Source: Chloroflexi bacterium bin20 (GTDB lineage Bacteria > Chloroflexota > Anaerolineae > Aggregatilineales > Phototrophicaceae). From it: a stretch of DNA of 64,000 bases. A program made the position numbers and the translations under genes. Of the stretch, positions 59,296-64,000 are shown piece after piece (position 1 is the stretch's first letter; the number at the start of each line of letters is the position of its first letter). The notes beneath the pieces were generated by a model, which ran no database searches, was not told where the DNA came from, and saw only the letters and a list, made by a program, of their open reading frames with translations. The stretch covers positions 1 through 64,000 of the forward strand of contig MPMG01000015.1 of assembly GCA_002238485.1 (NCBI GenBank). The letters run 5' to 3'.

Positions 59296-60295
59296 CATCG
59301 CTCCAGTATTCTGCTTTGTGCGCCCGATAATACTCGACCGTCCGCAGCAATCCATCCCGCAGGCTCGTGCGTGGCGCCCAACCCACCAGTTGGCCGATCT
59401 TGCTGATATCGCTGTAAAAATCGCCCGGCTCCTGTGCCTTGCGCTCCGGTGAAAATGGCGCGAATTGCCAGCGACCACTGCCGGCGACATCTACAAGCGC
59501 GTCTGCCAGCTCGATAAAGTCGGTGGGCTTGTCGACGCCGACATTGAAGATCTCGCCGACCGCCCGCGGCTGCAGCGCGCACATCAAAATCGCTTCCACC
59601 GCGTCATCAATATACAGAAAGTCGCGCAGGATCTTGCCATCGCCAAAAACTTGGATCGTCTCGTCATCCAGCGCCAGGCGCAGGAACCAGTTTACCACGC
59701 CATAACGCGGATGCTTCATTTGGGCGCGCGGACCATAGATATTGGTCAGGCGCAGCAGCACAGCCTCAATATGGTGTGTCTCCCAATACACCTGGATGAT
59801 TTTTTCCGCCGTCAGGTTGGATATTTCATAAATGCCTTTGGGACGGGTAGGCGCGTCTTCGGCCACTGGCAGGCTGACCGCTGGACCATACTGCCCGCGC
59901 GTGCCCGTATAGATGACCTTGGCGCTCGGGTTGTGACACCGCAGCGCTTCCATGACCACAGCCGTGCCCTTGATGTTGATGTCGATATCGGGGAAGGGGT
60001 TGGTCAGGCTCAAAACATGGTCGACCTGGCCAGCCAGATGAAAGACATAATTTTGCCCGCGCACCAGGTGATTCATCACATTTACATCGCGCACATCGCT
60101 GAAGTTGACGCGGACGCGCTCGCGGATTGGCTCGATATTGAAGAGGTTGCCGGCATAACCCGGGATCATGGCATCCACGATGGTTACCTCTGCGCCGGCC
60201 TCGACAAGCGCGATAGCCAGGTTGCTGCCAGTGAAGCCCAAGCCGCCCGTTACCAGAGCGCGCGAGCCAGCAAATGCCCCGCCGTAAGCACTCAA
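59282..60295 (-). CDS. NAD-dependent sugar-nucleotide epimerase/dehydratase with altered active site
   Basis: Predicted 337-residue extended short-chain dehydrogenase. The NAD loop is VTGGLGFTGSNLAIALV. The catalytic Tyr lies in GIYEISNLTAEKI: the Lys expected four residues after Tyr is Asn (codon AAC on the minus strand). The rest, including LRLTNIYGPRAQ and RDFLYIDDAVEAI, is normal. The protein may be a non-redox variant, or a Lys further on (EK) may substitute. The start is a TTG overlapping the previous stop (TTGA). It belongs to a five-gene glycan operon. Confidence 0.85.
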   Translation of the reverse strand: MSAYGGAFAGSRALVTGGLGFTGSNLAIALVEAGAEVTIVDAMIPGYAGNLFNIEPIRERVRVNFSDVRDVNVMNHLVRGQNYVFHLAGQVDHVLSLTNPFPDIDINIKGTAVVMEALRCHNPSAKVIYTGTRGQYGPAVSLPVAEDAPTRPKGIYEISNLTAEKIIQVYWETHHIEAVLLRLTNIYGPRAQMKHPRYGVVNWFLRLALDDETIQVFGDGKILRDFLYIDDAVEAILMCALQPRAVGEIFNVGVDKPTDFIELADALVDVAGSGRWQFAPFSPERKAQEPGDFYSDISKIGQLVGWAPRTSLRDGLLRTVEYYRAHKAEYWSDDEQG

Positions 60296-61389
60296 AACGA
60301 CCCCCGCAGCTGCCCAATCACTTCACAAACTCGCAGCGCATCGTCATCGCTCAAGCCGATATACAGCGGCAGCGACAAGATCTCTCTGGCGGCGCGCTCG
60401 GTTTGCGGCAGGCTGCCTTCGCCCAGCCCCAAATCGCGGTGCGACTCTTGCAGGTGCACGGGTACGGGATAATGAATTAGCGTCCCGATGCCGCGTTCTT
60501 GCAGGTCCTTCATCAACTGGTCGCGCTGGGCAGCACGGATGACATAAAGATGATAGACATGCTGGCAGTCGGCGCGCGCGCTTGGCTTGCGCACCCCGGT
60601 CAAGTTGGCGTCATAGAGCGCGGCGATGGCTCGTCTGCGCCCGTTCAACCCGTCCAGATGCGCCAGCTTGACGCGCAGGATCGCCGCTTGCAACTCGTCA
60701 AGGCGGCTGTTGGTGCCGCGCGAATGGTGCCGATAGCGACTGCTCTGCCCATAGTTGCGCAGCTTGCGCAGTCTGTCCGCCAGCGCGTCGTCATCGGTGA
60801 TCACCGCGCCGCCATCGCCATAGGCGCCCATATTTTTGGTCGGATAAAAGCTGAACGCGCCCAGCCTGCCGATCGTGCCGACAGGTCGTCCTTTGTACAG
60901 CGCGCCGTGTGCCTGGGCGCAATCTTCAATCAGCAGCAGATCATGCGCCTGCGCCAATTCTACCAGCGCGTCCAGGTCCGCTGTCCCGCCATACAAATGC
61001 ACGGCGACAATAGCGACTGTGCGTGGCGTGATGGCTGCCCGCGCCGCATCCGGGCACAAGGTGAAAATATCGGCATCGATATCGGCCAATATGGGCACAG
61101 CGCCAGTCGCTTCGATGGCAGCCACGGTGGCCAGGGCGGTGTGCGCCACAGTGATGACTTCGTCGCCCGCGCCGACTCCGCCCGCCCGCAGCGCCAACTC
61201 GATGGCATCGGTGCCGTTGGCGACTCCCACTGCGTGGCTGACGCCGTGATAGGCCGCGAACTCGCGCTCGAATGCTTCGACCTCGGGGCCGAGGATGTAC
61301 CAGCCACTGTCCGCGGCCCGCAGCAGGGCGGCATTGATTTCGTCGGCGAGCAGATCGTGCAGCGGCTTGAGCTGGTTGAATGGGATCAT
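60292..61389 (-). CDS. DegT/DnrJ aminotransferase, FdtB/QdtB-like
   Basis: Predicted 365-residue PLP enzyme that aminates a keto-deoxy sugar nucleotide. The start at 61389 gives the family-typical MIPFNQLKPLHDL. Key residues: Asp and Gln in LIEDCAQAHGA, the PLP Lys in FSFYPTKNMGAYGDGGAV, RYRHHSRGTNSRLDELQAA. The N-terminal and C-terminal blocks (IGTLIHYPVPVHLQ) resemble dTDP-3-amino-3,6-dideoxyhexose transaminases. It is first in the overlapping operon; no promoter was identified in the 100 bases upstream. Confidence 0.88.
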   Translation of the reverse strand: MIPFNQLKPLHDLLADEINAALLRAADSGWYILGPEVEAFEREFAAYHGVSHAVGVANGTDAIELALRAGGVGAGDEVITVAHTALATVAAIEATGAVPILADIDADIFTLCPDAARAAITPRTVAIVAVHLYGGTADLDALVELAQAHDLLLIEDCAQAHGALYKGRPVGTIGRLGAFSFYPTKNMGAYGDGGAVITDDDALADRLRKLRNYGQSSRYRHHSRGTNSRLDELQAAILRVKLAHLDGLNGRRRAIAALYDANLTGVRKPSARADCQHVYHLYVIRAAQRDQLMKDLQERGIGTLIHYPVPVHLQESHRDLGLGEGSLPQTERAAREILSLPLYIGLSDDDALRVCEVIGQLRGSF

Positions 61390-61490
61390 GTTGGCTGTTT
61401 GTTCATTGGCTTGAGATAAGCACAGCGACAAGCTTCATACCCTGAATTCTGGCGCAATCGCACCCTGGCCAGAAACGGCGGGCAAGGCTA

Positions 61491-62099
61491 TCAGCTATGC
61501 GCGAAGTCGATGCCGCGATAGATCTGCGCCAAGGACAGGGATGCGCCCAGGCTGTCCAGCGCCACGACATCGCCAAGCGCGTCATATTGCCGCATTGTCC
61601 AGGCGCTTCCAACGCGGCTGTGATGCGCGACATGCGGACGGGTTTGCTCGATGACCAAAATATGCTCCAGACTGAGCATGGCTCGGTATGCGGGCAGCTT
61701 GTTGTCCAGGTCATGATTGCGCGTGGACGGCGACAAGACTTCGACCACCATAACGGGATTGAGCAGGTCGTTTCTGCCGGGCGCGAAATGTGGTTTGCCA
61801 CGCACAACGGTCAAATCCGGGAAGAAGATAGCTGTCTGGCTGGCGCGGATGCTGACATTGCTGCTTAGCACATCGTAGCCGGGCCAGGCAAGCTGACCAT
61901 CAAGCAATGAGGTAATGCGCGCCTGGATAATCCCGTGCTCGTATCTGACGCCGTCCATAAAGAATAGCTCTCCGTCCAGGTATTCGACGCGCGTGTCGCT
62001 ATCGGCGGCGATTTTGAAATACCGTTCAAGCGATATAGTTTCATGCTCGCGGGCAGAGACAGGCGCGGGAACATCATTCAATGTCACAGCAGCGGACAT
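61491..62099 (-). CDS. Uma2-family (DUF820) PD-(D/E)xK protein
   Basis: Predicted 202-residue Uma2-type protein, related only in fold to the one at 32933. Motifs: TRVEYLDGELFFMDG near 40-55, FFPDLTVVRGKP with the catalytic Asp, PVMVVEVLSPSTRNHDLDNK and the following helix with LPAYRAM, then HILVIEQTRP. AAAGGTCG precedes the ATG at 62099. It stands alone between the glycan operon and the secreted-protein pair. Role unknown. Confidence 0.8.
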   Translation of the reverse strand: MSAAVTLNDVPAPVSAREHETISLERYFKIAADSDTRVEYLDGELFFMDGVRYEHGIIQARITSLLDGQLAWPGYDVLSSNVSIRASQTAIFFPDLTVVRGKPHFAPGRNDLLNPVMVVEVLSPSTRNHDLDNKLPAYRAMLSLEHILVIEQTRPHVAHHSRVGSAWTMRQYDALGDVVALDSLGASLSLAQIYRGIDFAHS

Positions 62100-62173
62100 G
62101 GGGCGACCTTTCAACGGGATTGCCGACCAGAGTATAACACGCTGGCAGCGCGCCGCAACCGCGAGCGAAATCA

Positions 62174-62189
62174 GGGAGTGGTGAATTTC
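62174..62189. repeat. Single terminal repeat of TIR element family
   Basis: GGGAGTGGTGAATTTC is the left-end sequence of the elements at 7669, 9422 and 35208. No matching inverted end was found downstream, so this is a solo end or a decayed element. The surrounding 62100-62460 region holds no credible gene. Confidence 0.4.
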
Positions 62190-62406
62190 ATTGATATGCA
62201 AATTGAATCAGATGCGCAGCGTAGTTCGGATACCGCTGTATATGCAACTGCCGCTGATTCTCAGAGTGATGAGCGCTATTGACTTTCGCAACAGATTACG
62301 CGCCAAAGGTTTATCCCGGAGACTCTTGCAGCGGCGAATGCAAAATGGCTTTCAGGGCCTTCATTATAGTAATCTCGCTGAATCAGCGTCGGCAACTGGA
62401 ATGAAA

Positions 62407-62426
62407 ATCCCTCTCGCGAGAGGGAT
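62407..62426 (-). terminator. Perfect 20-bp palindrome followed by T-run
   Basis: ATCCCTCTCGCGAGAGGGAT is a perfect palindrome; on the minus strand it is followed by TTTTCATT. It lies 36 bases after the stop of the secreted-protein gene at 62462 and is a plausible Rho-independent terminator for it. Confidence 0.6.
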
Positions 62427-62461
62427 ATCGGGCATTGTCTTTTGCGCGGTCCGCGCCGCTG

Positions 62462-63148
62462 CTAGGCGCCGACCCGCTTCAGGTAGCGATTGTTCACCTT
62501 CCAGGCATGAAAGCAATCCCAGCCACTTCGTCCATTGCCATCGCGAGCAACGTTGGTTGGTCGCGGGTAGGTCCCTATTAGCTTGGCAGACTCCCGGCAT
62601 GCTGCGAGCGCCTTCTTCTTGTTGTCCGCTTTTACAGTGTACAAATACTGCCGCCGTTGCCGCTTGGGACCCCAGCGTTCGCCAAGCACGCAATGGTAAC
62701 TGGTGAGGAATTCATCCTCCATTATTGAGACATAGGCAACCGTCTTGTCAAGGTTCGATTCGCAGCTCTCCATCGCCTTCCGCCCGTTCTTGGCGAATGC
62801 AACACCAAGGACCTCTCCGGTATCCGGGTAGCCGAACAAATAGCTGTCTCCTGGTTCTGGATGCACATCGCATTTCTCATCGACATAGATCTTATGTTTG
62901 CCCGTGAGGAAATTGCTCGCGGGAACGATGACATAGTAGAAACCGTCATCGCCTACGTCAGGGTAGATTATTCCATTCTCGCCCTCGAGTTCAGTATAGG
63001 CGAATGCGGTGCAGCCGGCCGCATGCGCCGCCGGAGCAGCCAGCGCCAGCAGGGCAGCGAGAATCAGCAGCATGATGACCCGAGAGGCGATGGCGGGACA
63101 TGGCAGAGCCAGCCAATCCCAATTATGTCGTCCTTCAAGGTTAAACAT
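62462..63148 (-). CDS. Secreted cysteine-containing protein, tandem paralogue 1
   Basis: Predicted 228-residue exported protein. The start at 63148 has GGAG 8 bases upstream. It begins with a polar N-region (FNLEGRHNWDW) then a hydrophobic core (RVIMLLILAALLALAAPAAHA) and cleavage before AGC. Six Cys in the mature part suggest disulphides; AFAKNGRKAMESCESN and the C-terminal WKVNNRYLKRVGA are shared with the neighbour at 63272. Middle segments differ in length and sequence. No known family recognised. A 20-bp palindromic terminator follows. Confidence 0.7.
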   Translation of the reverse strand: MFNLEGRHNWDWLALPCPAIASRVIMLLILAALLALAAPAAHAAGCTAFAYTELEGENGIIYPDVGDDGFYYVIVPASNFLTGKHKIYVDEKCDVHPEPGDSYLFGYPDTGEVLGVAFAKNGRKAMESCESNLDKTVAYVSIMEDEFLTSYHCVLGERWGPKRQRRQYLYTVKADNKKKALAACRESAKLIGTYPRPTNVARDGNGRSGWDCFHAWKVNNRYLKRVGA

Positions 63149-63271
63149 TGGTCCACTCCTCCTGCGCGCGGTCGGCGATCTCGGCGCTGACGCTTTTCCG
63201 AAAGTATGCCACCCGCGCTATCTTTTGCGATTGATAGAATGCCAGCTTTTTATTGCGAATTGCCGCCGCCG

Positions 63272-63904
63272 CTAGGCGCCGACCCGCTTCAGGTAGCGAT
63301 TGTTCACCGTCCATTTACGATAACAATGCCACATATTCGGAGAATGCGGATTGGGTTCAACGTGGTTTGGACGCGGATTCCTCCGGCTCCTCCGGCATTG
63401 TTTAAGCGCCTGCTTCGCGTTTAACTCCTTCGAGGGGATGAAAGTCGACAGTCGCCACAGCCGCTGCCGCTCAGGACCCTTGCGTTCGCCAGTCACGCAT
63501 ATGTAGGCATCGGACGTGGAAGACTCCCGAACCTCGGCAACCGTCTCGTCCATATTCAATTCGCAGATCTCCATCGCCTTCCGCCCATTCTTGGCGAATG
63601 CCTCGCCCGGGCCGAAATGCTTATCTTGCCATCTTCCTTTCATGGGCACATCGCATTTCTCATCGAGATAGACCTTATGGAGGCCCGAGAGGAAATTGCT
63701 CGCGGGAACCATGACATGAGAGTAAACAATGTCCTTCCCATCCAAGACAAAACCTTCGAATTCAGTGCAGCCGGCCGCATGCGCCGCCGGAGCAGCCAGC
63801 GCCAGCAGAGCAGCGAGAATCAGAAGCATGATGACCCGAGAGGCGATGGCGGGACATGGCAGAGCCAGCCAATCCCAATTATGTCGCCCTTCAAAGTTAA
63901 GCAT
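63272..63904 (-). CDS. Secreted cysteine-containing protein, tandem paralogue 2
   Basis: Predicted 210-residue exported protein, paralogue of the gene at 62462. The start at 63904 follows AGGAG; an in-frame start seven residues upstream is less likely. Signal-peptide region (RVIMLLILAALLALAAPAAHA) and C-terminal NNRYLKRVGA are the same, and AFAKNGRKAMEICELN and VYLDEKCDVPM are conserved, but the mature middle differs with insertions and deletions. Six or so Cys are retained. Both genes would be expressed from copies of the same upstream region. Function unknown. Confidence 0.7.
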   Translation of the reverse strand: MLNFEGRHNWDWLALPCPAIASRVIMLLILAALLALAAPAAHAAGCTEFEGFVLDGKDIVYSHVMVPASNFLSGLHKVYLDEKCDVPMKGRWQDKHFGPGEAFAKNGRKAMEICELNMDETVAEVRESSTSDAYICVTGERKGPERQRLWRLSTFIPSKELNAKQALKQCRRSRRNPRPNHVEPNPHSPNMWHCYRKWTVNNRYLKRVGA

Positions 63905-64000
63905 GGTTCCACTCCTTTGGCGCACGGTCGGCGATCTCGGCGCTGGCGCTTTTCCGAAAGTACGCCTCGTCCCGCGCTATCTTTTGCGATTGATAGAATG

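Larger units (their letters stand above)
62451..64000. repeat. Tandem gene duplication including upstream region
   Basis: Segments of the two units at about 62451-63240 and 63263-64000 are nearly identical at the DNA level at both gene ends: the region around GCTAGGCGCCGACCCGCTTC, the signal-peptide coding part, and the 95 bases upstream of each start (CGGTCGGCGATCTCGGCGCT, TTGCGATTGATAGAATG). The central coding parts are much more diverged. Confidence 0.75.

Noticed and set aside
1..64000. tRNA, rRNA or replication origin in intergenic regions
   Set aside because: No cloverleaf with a GGTTCGAATCC-like arm, no rRNA core sequence and no cluster of DnaA boxes was found by eye in the gaps over 100 bases.

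Overview
The window reads as GC-rich chromosomal DNA of a free-living, heterotrophic bacterium, most likely a Chloroflexota member of Anaerolineae type. This is an inference from overall gene style: importers lacking a local ATPase, an F420/FMN-type pyrimidine cluster, a UDP-sulfoquinovose synthase, many DUF433/Uma2-type accessory genes, and intergenic hairpin repeats. No rRNA, tRNA, CRISPR array, phage module, transposase or recognisable DNA-binding regulator was found.

Layout. (1) 1-2.2 kb and 9.4-10.7 kb: three small secreted-protein genes, each preceded by a long poly-C tract followed by a conserved GTAATATC box. Two of them share a duplicated module of about 190 bp carrying a sigma70-type promoter. 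(2) 2.3-9.4 kb: a rhamnonate-dehydratase-like enolase coupled to RecJ, a hydroxypyruvate-isomerase-like enzyme, a DMT transporter, a VOC protein and a family-3 binding protein. (3) 10.7-17.5 kb: a sugar ABC importer (binding protein plus two permeases) with a perfect TTGACA-17-TATAAT promoter, an MDR dehydrogenase overlapping it by 4 bp, an alpha/beta hydrolase and a GNAT protein. (4) 17.6-29.4 kb, minus strand: a double M16 peptidase, then a reductive pyrimidine-catabolism cluster (dihydropyrimidinase, LLM flavin oxidoreductase, beta-ureidopropionase-type nitrilase, malonate-semialdehyde dehydrogenase). A large N6-adenine methylase with a possible nuclease head and a DUF433/DUF5615 toxin-antitoxin pair are embedded in it. 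(5) 29.7-37.2 kb: a second sugar importer with a Tat-signal binding protein, an Uma2 protein, a Cys-type sulfatase, and an orphan DppBC-like permease pair.

(6) 37.2-61.4 kb is a cell-envelope glycan region. It has four paralogues of a large polytopic membrane protein (one at 37.3 kb, three in tandem at 46.6-53.9 kb), a DUF6056 membrane protein, a UDP-sulfoquinovose synthase, two DegT aminotransferases, and a tightly overlapping five-gene operon (aminotransferase, epimerase, hexapeptide acyltransferase, GT2 glycosyltransferase, DapA-like aldolase). gpmI, glpD and a ybjQ-like gene sit among them. (7) 61.5-64 kb: an Uma2 protein and a tandem duplication of a cysteine-containing secreted protein.

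The most notable signals are the poly-C leader cassette of the secreted proteins, the mosaic membrane-protein family (N-terminal DNA nearly identical, the rest diverged), C/G-rich low-complexity inserts breaking two membrane genes, and several families of hairpin or terminal-inverted-repeat elements between genes. The inserts in coding regions may be sequencing or assembly artefacts and should be checked before any biological reading.
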